This document shows positions 24,660 to 32,629 of a stretch of 40,292 nucleotides of DNA, one piece after another. Origin of the DNA: Candidatus Rifleibacteriota bacterium (GTDB lineage: Bacteria > Riflebacteria > Ozemobacteria > Ozemobacterales > Ozemobacteraceae); the NCBI GenBank assembly GCA_029565415.1, contig JAKQOH010000168.1:1-40292 (forward strand), given 5' to 3'. Under the pieces are notes generated by a model. The model ran no database searches, was not told the DNA's origin, and was given only the letters and a program-made list of their open reading frames with translations. Each line of letters opens with the position of its first letter. The stretch's first letter is position 1. A program made the position numbers and the translations under genes.

Positions 24660-25252
24660 GCGCCTTTCCCTTCGCTCTGGCCGGCCGGCGCGGGAGCGGC
24701 ATCGGGGCGGTACAGCAGGAATCCGAAGAGTCCCGTCACCACCACGGCCCAGATCGGATGCAGGCCCAGACCCGCGACGACGGCCAGGCCGAGGGAACAG
24801 ATGAGCAGGCTTCTGGGGCCTCGCAGGAGCTTCCGTCCGAAGGCATACCCGGCAAAGGCCAGTTGCCCGCCCACGCCGACGGCGCAGCCCTGGAAGAATG
24901 TCGCGACCTTCGGGTTCTCGAAGAAGGGGGCGGCGATCCAGGCCACGAGCAGGATGATGCTGAACGAGGGAAGGATGGTTCCCAGAACCGCGGCCAGGGC
25001 TCCGAGTCTGCCGCGCAGCCGACGACCCTGGAGAAACGCGAGGTTGACGGCGATCGCGCCGGGAACGACGGTGGCGGTGGCCATCTCGGCCATGAACTCC
25101 CTGTCGTCATACCAGCGCTTCCGCAGGACGAGCTCATGGCGCATGACCGTCGCCATCGCAAGGCCGCCGCCGAGCGTGAACAGACCCACCCGGAAAAAGG
25201 TCCAGAAGATCGCCTGGAGGGAGATTTCCGCGTCGCGGGTCGGGGAAGCCAT
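24656..25252 (-). CDS. Chromate transporter, first half-size subunit (ChrA family)
   Basis: The start at 25252 lies 2 nt after the VOC gene stop and gives 198 residues. The CHR domain shows FFRVGLFTLGGGLAMATVMRHELV and TATVVPGAIAVNLAFLQG, equivalent to the GGG and PGP motifs of the downstream subunit but with PGA in place of PGP. About six hydrophobic segments are present and the C-terminus is short and polar (RPDAAPAPAGQSEGKGA). A longer in-frame start would read through the upstream gene in a different frame and is not credible. With 24129-24659 it forms a bipartite short-chain CHR transporter. Confidence 0.88.
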   Translation of the reverse strand: MASPTRDAEISLQAIFWTFFRVGLFTLGGGLAMATVMRHELVLRKRWYDDREFMAEMATATVVPGAIAVNLAFLQGRRLRGRLGALAAVLGTILPSFSIILLVAWIAAPFFENPKVATFFQGCAVGVGGQLAFAGYAFGRKLLRGPRSLLICSLGLAVVAGLGLHPIWAVVVTGLFGFLLYRPDAAPAPAGQSEGKGA

Positions 25253-25254
25253 CT

Positions 25255-25629
25255 TCAGTTCGGCAAACCGCGCAGTTCCCAGCGGATGCCGTTGAGATCC
25301 TCGAAGGTTGCGGTGGCTCCGTGCCGGTCGAGCAGGGCGATGCCGGCGGTCTCGAGGCGCGAGAGCAGGCCCAGCGGGTCGCGCGGCTTCAGGAGCAGGC
25401 GGTGTTCGATGCCGATCACGGCGTTCGTCGTTCGCTCGAGAAGTCGGGTTTCGCTCGAGAACACCTCGACCTGCGGACTTTCCAGGCGCAGCAGGGTGGG
25501 GGCGGGTGCCCCGTTTTGCGTAGGCAGGGTGCAACTCTGGATGCGTTCGATGCCCAGGACCGTCCGGTAAAACTGCCGGCTGGATTCCGGCTGATCCGTC
25601 AGAATGCCCAGGGGGGTCACGTCGATCAT
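25255..25629 (-). CDS. VOC (glyoxalase/bleomycin-resistance) superfamily protein
   Basis: This 124-residue protein has the two beta-alpha-beta-beta-beta modules of the vicinal oxygen chelate fold, starting IDVTPLGILTDQPESSRQFYRTVLGIE and ending TATFEDLNGIRWELRGL, where the Glu is a likely metal ligand. GGAGGAG (25640-25634) gives a strong ribosome-binding site. It leads a minus-strand operon with the two chromate-transporter genes, so it may serve a detoxification or oxyanion-related reaction. VOC members act as lyases, dioxygenases or binding proteins, and nothing here selects one. Confidence 0.8.
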   Translation of the reverse strand: MIDVTPLGILTDQPESSRQFYRTVLGIERIQSCTLPTQNGAPAPTLLRLESPQVEVFSSETRLLERTTNAVIGIEHRLLLKPRDPLGLLSRLETAGIALLDRHGATATFEDLNGIRWELRGLPN

Positions 25630-25641
25630 GGGGCTCCTCCG

Positions 25642-25665
25642 CGATAGGGTTCATCTCACCTATCG
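25642..25665. promoter_or_regulatory. Inverted repeat upstream of the VOC gene, candidate operator
   Basis: CGATAGG (25642-25648) and CCTATCG (25659-25665) form a perfect 7-bp inverted repeat with a 10-nt spacer, half-site centres 17 bp apart. It lies just upstream of the VOC ribosome-binding site, between that gene and the divergent ilvE promoter. A dimeric regulator site or leader hairpin is possible. Confidence 0.4.
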
Positions 25666-25683
25666 GCAGATCAGCTTCTTTTC

Positions 25684-25713
25684 TTGCATGCGCGGGCTCG
25701 GCGGGAGTATAAT
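25684..25713 (+). promoter_or_regulatory. Promoter of the aminotransferase gene
   Basis: TTGCAT (25684-25689) and a consensus TATAAT (25708-25713) are separated by 18 nt. Transcription would start near 25720, leaving a leader of about 60 nt with an AAGGAAAGGGAAG ribosome-binding region before the ATG at 25780. No attenuator-like leader peptide or hairpin is seen. Confidence 0.65.
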
Positions 25714-25779
25714 CGCGGCATTGGCTGTGTTCCACAACTACAGGCTAAAAATGCCGGGGAACAAGGAAAGGGAAGTCGG

Positions 25780-26886
25780 ATGAAAATCACGGTTCATCCC
25801 ATCAAGGACAGCGAACGCAAACCTCACGTCACGGACAACAAGAAACTCGGTTTCTGCAAGCATTTCACGGACCTGATGTTCGTGATGCAGTATTCCGAAG
25901 TCGACGGCTGGCACAACGCCGAGATCAAGAAGCTCCAGCCGTTCCAGCTCGAGCCTTCATGCCTCGTGCTTCATTATGCCCAGGAGATCTTCGAAGGGCT
26001 GAAGGCCTACCGCACCTCCGATGATCACATCCAGCTGTTCCGGCCCGATATGAACGCGAAGCGGTTCAACCGGTCGGCGGCGCGCCTGTGCATGCCGTCG
26101 GTTCCCGAGAACGTATTCATCGAGAGCATCGAGGCCCTCATCCGGCAGGAGCACCCCTGGGTACCGCGGGGTCGGGGCGCTGCATTGTATATCAGACCGT
26201 TTATGTTCGCCGCCGACACCACGCTCGGCGTGCGCGCCTCCTCCGAATACCTCTATTCGGTCATCCTGAGCCCGGTCGGGCCGTATTACCAGGAAGGGTT
26301 CAACCCGGTCAGCCTGTTCGTCACCGACGAGCTGGTTCGGGCCGCCAAGGGTGGGCTCGGCGAGGCAAAGACGGGCGCCAACTATGCCGCCAGCCTGCTG
26401 GCCGGGCGTGTCGCGCGCGAGAAGGGCTGCGCCCAGGTTCTGTGGCTCGATGCCGCCGAGCACCGGTTCATCGAGGAAGTGGGCGCCATGAACATCTTCT
26501 TCGTCATCGACGGGAAGGTCGTCACCCCGAAGCTGAACGGCAGCATCCTGCCCGGCGTCACCCGGGACAGCGTTCTGCAGATCGCCCGCCACATGGGCCT
26601 CAAGACCGAGGAACGCACGGTTTCGATCGACGAGGTCATCGGGGGCATCACCACCGGCTCGATCAGCGAGATCTTCGGCAGCGGCACCGCCGCCAGCATC
26701 TCCCCGGTCGGCAGTCTGAAATACAAAGACCGCGATTATGTGGTTTCGAACCGCAAGGTCGGCCCGATCAGCCAGAAGCTGTATGACACGCTGATGAGTA
26801 TCCAATACGGCGACATCGAGGATCCCTTCAAATGGATCCACCCGATCGAGCTGTCCCAGGAAAAAGCGGCCTCGGCCGCGGTCTGA
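25780..26886 (+). CDS. ilvE: Branched-chain amino acid aminotransferase
   Basis: This 368-residue protein is a fold-type IV PLP aminotransferase of the longer (class II BCAT) form. It catalyses the last step of Leu, Ile and Val synthesis using glutamate. PLP Lys lies in GGLGEAKTGANYAASLLAG. Other family blocks are HYAQEIFEGLKAYR, YIRPFMFAAD, VLWLDAAEHRFIEEVGAMNIFFV and GSGTAASISPVG. The ATG at 25780 follows a purine-rich ribosome-binding site. It is preceded by its own promoter and followed by cysQ after 59 nt. Confidence 0.94.
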   Translation: MKITVHPIKDSERKPHVTDNKKLGFCKHFTDLMFVMQYSEVDGWHNAEIKKLQPFQLEPSCLVLHYAQEIFEGLKAYRTSDDHIQLFRPDMNAKRFNRSAARLCMPSVPENVFIESIEALIRQEHPWVPRGRGAALYIRPFMFAADTTLGVRASSEYLYSVILSPVGPYYQEGFNPVSLFVTDELVRAAKGGLGEAKTGANYAASLLAGRVAREKGCAQVLWLDAAEHRFIEEVGAMNIFFVIDGKVVTPKLNGSILPGVTRDSVLQIARHMGLKTEERTVSIDEVIGGITTGSISEIFGSGTAASISPVGSLKYKDRDYVVSNRKVGPISQKLYDTLMSIQYGDIEDPFKWIHPIELSQEKAASAAV

Positions 26887-26945
26887 CGAAACCACGCACC
26901 ACGGGCGCGCCGGCGCATGAACGACCGATCGAATCAACCGACGTC

Positions 26946-27779
<834 letters not shown>

Positions 27780-27869
27780 CATTTTTCACGCGATTCCCGT
27801 AAAGGTTTTTCCGGGTTCGCGCCGATATACCCTCTGCCGTACGTATCATCCATTTCGCAGGGGGTACCC

Positions 27870-28082
27870 ATGATCGATCTCAAGGAATACCTGGCTCTCC
27901 GGAGACAGATGGCCGACTCGGAAGAGGAAGTCACGGCTCCCGGAAGGGTCGTTCCGAGCCGGAATCAGCTTCTCGCCCAGTCGCGCGGCAGTATCCGGCA
28001 GCATCTCCAGCAGCAGCTCGTTTCGGCTCTGGAGAAGTTTTACAGCGAAGTGACTCCCTCGACGCCTGATCAGATCGTGTGA
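27870..28082 (+). CDS. Small helical protein of unknown function
   Basis: This 70-residue frame begins MIDLKEYLALRRQM after a GGGGG-rich ribosome-binding region (CAGGGGG, 4 nt spacing). It is mostly predicted helix: an acidic start, a middle QNQLL/SRGSIRQHLQQQLVSALEKFYSEV segment with amphipathic character, and a polar end. No cysteines, membrane segment or recognisable domain are present. A weak TATACC element lies at 27826-27831. It is followed by the repeat/hairpin locus at 28084-28197. The gene looks real from its codon pattern and start context; function is unknown. Confidence 0.55.
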   Translation: MIDLKEYLALRRQMADSEEEVTAPGRVVPSRNQLLAQSRGSIRQHLQQQLVSALEKFYSEVTPSTPDQIV

Positions 28083-28083
28083 T

Positions 28084-28103
28084 GCATGAGTCCAGAAAAA
28101 AAT
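28084..28103 (+). repeat. 20-nt direct repeat, copy 1
   Basis: GCATGAGTCCAGAAAAAAAT is repeated exactly at 28178-28197, 94 nt away. Each copy contains an ATG that opens a very short frame beginning MSPEKN (37 codons from 28086; 19 codons from 28180). Neither has a convincing ribosome-binding site. Confidence 0.7.
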
Positions 28104-28111
28104 GTCGCGGG

Positions 28112-28128
28112 GCACGAAAAAATCGTGC
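28112..28128 (+). other. Hairpin between the 20-nt repeats
   Basis: GCACGA (28112-28117), five A, and TCGTGC (28123-28128) form a perfect 6-bp stem with an A5 loop. It is followed by GGTTT rather than a long T run, so it is a weak terminator at best; it may instead be a structured RNA element downstream of the 70-residue gene. Confidence 0.4.
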
Positions 28129-28177
28129 GGTTTGGCCTGGCGACAACGCCGGACAGACGTGCGGGACGGGAATACCC

Positions 28178-28197
28178 GCATGAGTCCAGAAAAAAAT
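28178..28197 (+). repeat. 20-nt direct repeat, copy 2
   Basis: Exact second copy of the repeat at 28084-28103. It ends 14 nt before the -35 of the promoter for the next gene. Confidence 0.7.
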
Positions 28198-28211
28198 AAT
28201 CGGGAAGGGAT

Positions 28212-28240
28212 TTGCGGCCCTGAAAATCCGGTCCTATAAT
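28212..28240 (+). promoter_or_regulatory. Near-consensus sigma70-type promoter
   Basis: TTGCGG (28212-28217) and a perfect TATAAT (28235-28240) are spaced by 17 nt. The start would be near 28247, giving a leader of about 35 nt with AAAGAGG ahead of the ATG at 28282. It drives the small Cys/His protein gene. Confidence 0.72.
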
Positions 28241-28281
28241 AGCCCCACTTTCGCCGCAGACATTCCCCCAAAGAGGTCATG

Positions 28282-28596
28282 ATGAGCCTGCCGTTGCCGG
28301 TTGCCGAAGCTGTCTCCCCCATCTCTCCCGTAGTCCCTTCCGCGATCCCCGTCGAGAAATCCGCTGAAAAGCCGCATCTCACGCTCGTTACGCCTCCGGC
28401 CCCGGAACCCGCCCCCGCCGCGGATCCGACGGCGAACATCCCCTCGCTGCTGACGCTCTACAAGAGCCAGCACCGCGAATGCTGGTTGTGCGAGAAGATC
28501 GCCGGGACCATCGAAAAAGGCAAGGATCCCTCCGAGGACGACAAGTGGCATTTTGCAACCTGTGTTCTCAGTTGGGCCGCCCTCCCGACGACCTGA
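28282..28596 (+). CDS. Small protein with putative CxxC...HxxxC metal site, unknown function
   Basis: Two adjacent ATGs occur (28279 and 28282); GAGG ends 5 nt before the second, which is preferred, giving 104 residues. The first half is Pro/Ala/Val-rich and probably disordered. The second half, LLTLYKSQHRECWLCEKI followed by DDKWHFATCVLSW, contains a CX2C pair and, after 19 residues, HX3C, a plausible four-ligand zinc site in a small treble-clef-like module. It has its own strong promoter and a strong terminator directly after it, so it is a monocistronic gene. No family is recognised. Confidence 0.65.
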   Translation: MSLPLPVAEAVSPISPVVPSAIPVEKSAEKPHLTLVTPPAPEPAPAADPTANIPSLLTLYKSQHRECWLCEKIAGTIEKGKDPSEDDKWHFATCVLSWAALPTT

Positions 28597-28620
28597 CGCG
28601 TTCGGTTCCATCGATCGACA

Positions 28621-28654
28621 CGATCGCGGCCGGCACCTGTGCCTGCCGCGATCG
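28621..28654 (+). terminator. Rho-independent-type terminator after the small Cys/His gene
   Basis: A 10-bp perfect stem CGATCGCGGC (28621-28630) / GCCGCGATCG (28645-28654) encloses a second 5-bp stem GGCAC/GTGCC with a 2-nt loop. It is followed by CCCGTTTTC, a short T run. Confidence 0.65.
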
Positions 28655-28761
28655 CCCGTTTTCGGGGAAATTCCTGCGAATTCGTCTAAATGAACCTTCG
28701 CGTGACGCCGATACAGGGGGATGAACCATTCCGTGCGACACCCCGTCGAGGAGGAATCCGC

Positions 28762-29829
28762 TTGGGACGCAAACCGGCCCTGTTAGCCGCGCTTTTCAGC
28801 CTGTTCGCCGTGTCCGGCGCATCGGCTGCCATCTACTCCTATCGCGACGATAAGGGGCGCCTGTTCCTGACGGACAACCCGCCCAACAACAGCTACAAGA
28901 TCGTCGTGACGACCCAGAAGGACCGCGCCGGACCGGATCTGCCCGGCGCCGTGGCCCCTGCCCAGGTCATGTCGGCGATGGCGCCGCAGAAGATCCTGCT
29001 GCCCAACGACGAGACGTTCAGCGAGATCATCAACGAGGCCGCGCGCCGGCACGGTGTCGATCCCTATCTCGTCAAGGCCGTCATCAAGGTCGAGTCGGAT
29101 TTCGATCCCGGCGCGCTTTCCTCGAAGGGCGCGACCGGCCTGATGCAGTTGATTCCCTCGACCGCGAAACTCGTCGGTTGTCGCGACGCATTCAGCCCGC
29201 GGGACAACATCATGGGCGGCACGCGGTACCTGCGCATGATGCTCGACCGGTTCGACGGGATCCTCGATTATGCGCTCGCCGGCTACAATGCCGGACCGGG
29301 CCGGGTCGAGCAGTACAACGGCGTTCCGCCGTTCCGGGAAACGCGCAACTATGTCACGAAGGTGAACCATTATTATCGCCAGTTCCGTGCCGGGCTGCCG
29401 GCCGGCGGCGGGACGCAGACCCGCGTCGTCCGCTCGATTCCGGCGCTCCAGTCGGCGCTGAACCAGAAGCTGACGGCGGCATACGGGACGTTCCGCGAGG
29501 GCGACGTGAACGGCGCGATCCGTTCCTACCAGGACATCCTGAACATTTATCCGCGCAACACCCAGGCGCTGTACAACCTCGCCTGCCTGCTCGACATGGA
29601 GCGGCGGTATGACGAGGCGATCGACGCCTACCAGTCGGCGCTGCGCGACGACCCGTTCCTCGACAAGGCGATCTACAACCTCGCGATCATCTATGAGCGG
29701 CTGGGCCAGCATCAGGACGCGATCACGTCCTGGCGCAAGTTCATGCAGGCCACGAAGGACGAGGAGAAGATCGCGATGGCCGAGCGGTATGTCAAGGAGC
29801 TCGAAGAGTTTGCGGCGGTGAACCCGTAA
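28762..29829 (+). CDS. Secreted lytic transglycosylase (DUF4124-SLT-TPR)
   Basis: TTG at 28762 is chosen because GAGGAGG precedes it by 5-6 nt and it opens directly into a signal peptide (GRKPALLAALFSLFAVSGASA). The 355-residue protein then has a DUF4124-like strand pair (AIYSYRDDKGRLFLTDNPP), an SLT domain with catalytic Glu in IKVESDFDPGALSSKGATGLMQLIP, YALAGYNAGPGRVEQYNG and NYVTKVNHYY, and C-terminal TPRs (about residues 235-345, for example ALYNLACLLDMERRYDEAIDAY). SLT enzymes cleave peptidoglycan between MurNAc and GlcNAc. Three pilin-like genes follow within 10-20 nt gaps, so it may open the wall for a surface assembly; this is inferred. Confidence 0.9.
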   Translation: MGRKPALLAALFSLFAVSGASAAIYSYRDDKGRLFLTDNPPNNSYKIVVTTQKDRAGPDLPGAVAPAQVMSAMAPQKILLPNDETFSEIINEAARRHGVDPYLVKAVIKVESDFDPGALSSKGATGLMQLIPSTAKLVGCRDAFSPRDNIMGGTRYLRMMLDRFDGILDYALAGYNAGPGRVEQYNGVPPFRETRNYVTKVNHYYRQFRAGLPAGGGTQTRVVRSIPALQSALNQKLTAAYGTFREGDVNGAIRSYQDILNIYPRNTQALYNLACLLDMERRYDEAIDAYQSALRDDPFLDKAIYNLAIIYERLGQHQDAITSWRKFMQATKDEEKIAMAERYVKELEEFAAVNP

Positions 29830-29838
29830 GGACGACGG

Positions 29839-30219
29839 ATGAAGAACAGGCACGGCCGGAGCACGATCGAATGGCTGCTGATCGTTGGTATAGCGACCAG
29901 TTTTCTTTGGCCGTTCATGCAGTTGTGGTCGGTGCAGGCCGTTCCGCTCATCGAGTCCGAGACGCAGCAGAAGGCCGCGGCGACCCTGGTGAATCTGATG
30001 GAAGAGGCGCTGGCGCGGCCGCAGCGCGATTATTTCCCGACGACCGAGTTCGAGCCGATCCCGGGCCTCGAGGCGATCGGTCTCGAGGGGAAGACCGAGA
30101 TCATGCCGCATCCCGACTACACCGACATGACGCTGGTGCGGGTGCAGGTGCGGTGGGGCTTCGTGCTGTTCCGGAAACAACTGACGCTCGAAACGGCGCT
30201 GACGCGCATCAGACCTTGA
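29839..30219 (+). CDS. Pseudopilin-like protein (non-canonical prepilin leader)
   Basis: The 126-residue protein begins MKNRHG|RSTIEWLLIVGIATSFLW: a short basic leader, Gly at -1, a Glu at +5 and a hydrophobic helix, the type IV prepilin layout, with the unusual Arg at +1 in place of Phe or Met. The remainder is a small alpha/beta globular region (IPGLEAIGLEGKTEIMPHP, LVRVQVRWGFVLFRKQLTLETAL). It starts 9 nt after the transglycosylase. It resembles minor pilins or type II secretion pseudopilins, but no full pilus gene set is in the window. Confidence 0.68.
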   Translation: MKNRHGRSTIEWLLIVGIATSFLWPFMQLWSVQAVPLIESETQQKAAATLVNLMEEALARPQRDYFPTTEFEPIPGLEAIGLEGKTEIMPHPDYTDMTLVRVQVRWGFVLFRKQLTLETALTRIRP

Positions 30220-30238
30220 TGAGCGGGGAAGGAAACGC

Positions 30239-30754
30239 ATGAGACGTCTTGGCTGGCATTCCCGCGAGTTGCTGCTGTTTCTGATGTTCCTGGCCATTGC
30301 CGGGGGCGCTTCGGTCTTCTTTTTCTTCATCTCGTCGCGGGATGTCCGCACAGCCCAGAGCGATTATGCCTGGGCGCTCCAGGTGAATGCGGTGCTCGAC
30401 CGGATTGCCGACGAGCTGGCCTACGCCGCCCAGATCGACCACCCGTTCGATGGGGAATCGAAGGAGTGCTGGTACCGGCGGGCCGTGCCGGGGGGGGGCC
30501 TCGAGCCGTCGCTGACGCAGCAGGGGCTGGCCGTGGCCGACGGGATGCTCGAGTTCGTGACGCGCAACGCGTCGGGTAGCATCAAGTCGCGGGCGTTCCG
30601 GGGATTCGACAATCCGCTCCTGAAAAATGTGAAGAAGGCGAGTTTCGAGCGCCGGTCGCCGAACCTGCTCGTCATCTCGATGACCCTGGTGCAGGACGGC
30701 ACGACGGACGGAACCCAGACGTTCGAACGTGCCATCAGCCTGCGGAGTCGGTGA
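30239..30754 (+). CDS. Minor pseudopilin-like protein (PilW/GspJ-like)
   Basis: This 171-residue protein begins MRRLG|WHSRELLLFLMFLAIAGGA, again with Gly at -1 and Glu at +5 followed by a hydrophobic helix, so it may be a prepilin peptidase substrate. The periplasmic part contains NAVLDRIADELAYAAQI and a C-terminal strand pattern LLVISMTLVQ, as in PilW/GspJ-type minor pilins. A run of nine G (30490-30498) lies in the reading frame at residues near 84-87. It lies between two other pilin-like genes. Confidence 0.65.
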   Translation: MRRLGWHSRELLLFLMFLAIAGGASVFFFFISSRDVRTAQSDYAWALQVNAVLDRIADELAYAAQIDHPFDGESKECWYRRAVPGGGLEPSLTQQGLAVADGMLEFVTRNASGSIKSRAFRGFDNPLLKNVKKASFERRSPNLLVISMTLVQDGTTDGTQTFERAISLRSR

Positions 30755-30764
30755 GGGGGCGCGC

Positions 30765-32531
30765 ATGAGTCTGAAACGATCGGCGGAACGACTGGCGACC
30801 TTCCCGGTGCTCGTCATGACGGGGTTCACCGGGCTTCTCTTTCTGGTGCTCGCGGCGCGGGTCTATCTGTCGGACCGGGATCTCGCCCAGGACCGGGTCC
30901 GGGAGCATCAGGCGCGGCTGGCAGCCGAGTCCGGAGTGCACTTCGCGCTGGCCCGGGTGCGGCACGCCCTCGTCCAGCCCGACCCCGCGATCCTGCCGGG
31001 GGCGATCGTTCCCCAGGCCTTCGAGGAGGCCGTCCAGCCTGGCCGGTGGCGCCGCATCGGCGGCCAGACCGAGGCGTGGTTCCGGGTTTCCGAGATCCGT
31101 CGGATCCAGGAGCCGGATCGGCAGGACACCCCGCTGGTCGACGAGGGCTGCCGGCTCCAGATCACCACCGAAGGCCGGTGCGGCTGGCATCTCGCCCAGT
31201 CGACGGCGGTGGTGCAGCTCACCGACCTCGTGCGCACCTTCGGGGCGATGAACAGCCTGAATATGTATTACTATGGAACTCCTCTCCAGCCCTGGATCGA
31301 CCGGGCCGGAAGTCTCGAGGCGTTCATGGCGTTGAATCCCGAGCCGTTCCGGACCGGGGCACTTTCGCCCCGGGGTCTGATCTTCGATCCCCGGCTGCTT
31401 GCCCGGGTGTACCTGACCGGGGGGGCGGAGCCGTTCCAGCTCGCCTCGGGGGCGCAGCCGGTCGGCGGTGCCTACGGCGGCTTCCACGCGCGTGATGGGG
31501 AATCTCCCTGCCGCGGCCCGATCTACTGCCAGACGCCGATCGTGGTCGATACGCACCGGTTCTTCGGGCCGGTTCAGACGGCCGGCTGGCTGTTCCGTCG
31601 CGGTGCCGCCAAGCCCGTGATCGACGATGGGCGCACCGTCGTCGCCCTCACCTCGAGCCGGCGGGTTCAGCTCGCGACGGACAACCTCGAGGGGGAGATG
31701 CCGCCCGGCTCGTTCGTCGACCAGGATGCCCAGCCCAACTCCTCGTTCGTCGCTTCGTGGAAGCCGGACTTCGCCGCCCTTCGCGCCGCCGCGAAGCGCA
31801 CCGGCATATATATCGACGAAAATGGAAAGGGGTTTTACCGGGGGGAGCCGGTCGACACGGATTACCACCCCGGCGACCATCATCTGTTCTCCGAAACCTA
31901 TGTCGATGCAGCGACGGTGGGTCTCGAACAGGACGAGGTGGACGGAGGATACGTGGTCCTCTCGACGGCTGCCCGGTACGGGGAACGCAACAATCTCGAC
32001 GCCGTCGCGCTGCGCGGTGCCCGGCTCGTCTTCTCGGAGCGGTCGGTGTACATCCGGGGCGAGATCGGCGGGGATCTGTTGATCGTCACCCCGAAGCATC
32101 TGTTCCTGACCGGTTCGACGAACGACGAGGGCCCGTTCAACCTGTGTCTCGTCGCGGGGGCCGGCGTCGCCCTCTCCACGACCGATCTCGAGACCTTCGT
32201 GGCCGAAAAGAAGCCGTCGCAGAGTTTTATATCTGCCGCTGTGAAATGGAAGATCCGCGCCGTGGTCTACAAGCCCGGAGCCGGCTGGTACGGCTCCGGG
32301 TCGTCGGCCCCGTCGGGCGGCAAGCAGGTGTGGCCTTCGGGACTGCTGGGCGGCCGCGTGTTCACGGTCACGATCGAGGGCGCCTGCATCGAGGGCAACC
32401 TGAAGCGCTGGATCGACCATGCCGCCCCGGACGGGGTGCGAATCGAATGGAAGCCGGTGGCGGCCGACCGTCTCCCGATCCAGCCGCTCACCGCGAACCT
32501 GCTCCGGATGAAAACGACCCGCCTGAACTGA
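30765..32531 (+). CDS. PilX-like large pilus-assembly-associated protein
   Basis: The ATG at 30765 gives 588 residues. The N-terminus (MSLKRSAERLATFPVLVMTGFTGLLFLVLAARVY) is a basic stretch plus membrane helix, followed by RLAAESGVHFALARVRHALV, which resembles the PilX-type AESG...A helix; the prepilin E5 is absent. The large C-terminal part is beta-rich and contains DAVALRGARLVFSERSVYIRGEIGGDLLIVTPKHLFLTGST, similar in style to DUF4900-type domains found with pilus genes. It closes the transglycosylase-pseudopilin operon and is followed by a small hairpin. A minor pilin or adhesin-like tip role is plausible; not recognised beyond that. Confidence 0.6.
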   Translation: MSLKRSAERLATFPVLVMTGFTGLLFLVLAARVYLSDRDLAQDRVREHQARLAAESGVHFALARVRHALVQPDPAILPGAIVPQAFEEAVQPGRWRRIGGQTEAWFRVSEIRRIQEPDRQDTPLVDEGCRLQITTEGRCGWHLAQSTAVVQLTDLVRTFGAMNSLNMYYYGTPLQPWIDRAGSLEAFMALNPEPFRTGALSPRGLIFDPRLLARVYLTGGAEPFQLASGAQPVGGAYGGFHARDGESPCRGPIYCQTPIVVDTHRFFGPVQTAGWLFRRGAAKPVIDDGRTVVALTSSRRVQLATDNLEGEMPPGSFVDQDAQPNSSFVASWKPDFAALRAAAKRTGIYIDENGKGFYRGEPVDTDYHPGDHHLFSETYVDAATVGLEQDEVDGGYVVLSTAARYGERNNLDAVALRGARLVFSERSVYIRGEIGGDLLIVTPKHLFLTGSTNDEGPFNLCLVAGAGVALSTTDLETFVAEKKPSQSFISAAVKWKIRAVVYKPGAGWYGSGSSAPSGGKQVWPSGLLGGRVFTVTIEGACIEGNLKRWIDHAAPDGVRIEWKPVAADRLPIQPLTANLLRMKTTRLN

Positions 32532-32536
32532 AATAC

Positions 32537-32550
32537 GGGGGCGTTCCCCC
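32537..32550 (+). terminator. Small GC hairpin after the PilX-like gene
   Basis: GGGGG (32537-32541) CGTT CCCCC (32546-32550) followed by TT lies 6 nt after the stop codon. The stem is only 5 bp and the T run is two bases, so termination is probably weak. The next promoter begins immediately after it. Confidence 0.35.
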
Positions 32551-32579
32551 TTGGCAAGCGGGGGCCGATGCGGTAAGAT
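32551..32579 (+). promoter_or_regulatory. Promoter of yggS-yggT
   Basis: TTGGCA (32551-32556) and TAAGAT (32574-32579) are spaced by 17 nt. Transcription would begin near 32586, giving a leader of about 44 nt with AAGGAAG before the ATG at 32630. Confidence 0.6.
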
Positions 32580-32629
32580 GCCGCCGTCCGTTCTCCAGGT
32601 CTGAATCACGCATCGAAGGAAGTCATCCC

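Noticed and set aside
28084..28197. CRISPR-like array
   Set aside because: Only two repeat copies, a 74-nt interval containing a hairpin, and no cas genes nearby.
28086..28199. 37-codon frame starting in the first 20-nt repeat (MSPEKN)
   Set aside because: No Shine-Dalgarno sequence and no recognisable protein; kept only as a note under the repeat finding.
31757..32629. In-frame upstream extension of yggS
   Set aside because: It overlaps the PilX-like gene in another frame and crosses a promoter; YggS domains begin at 32630.
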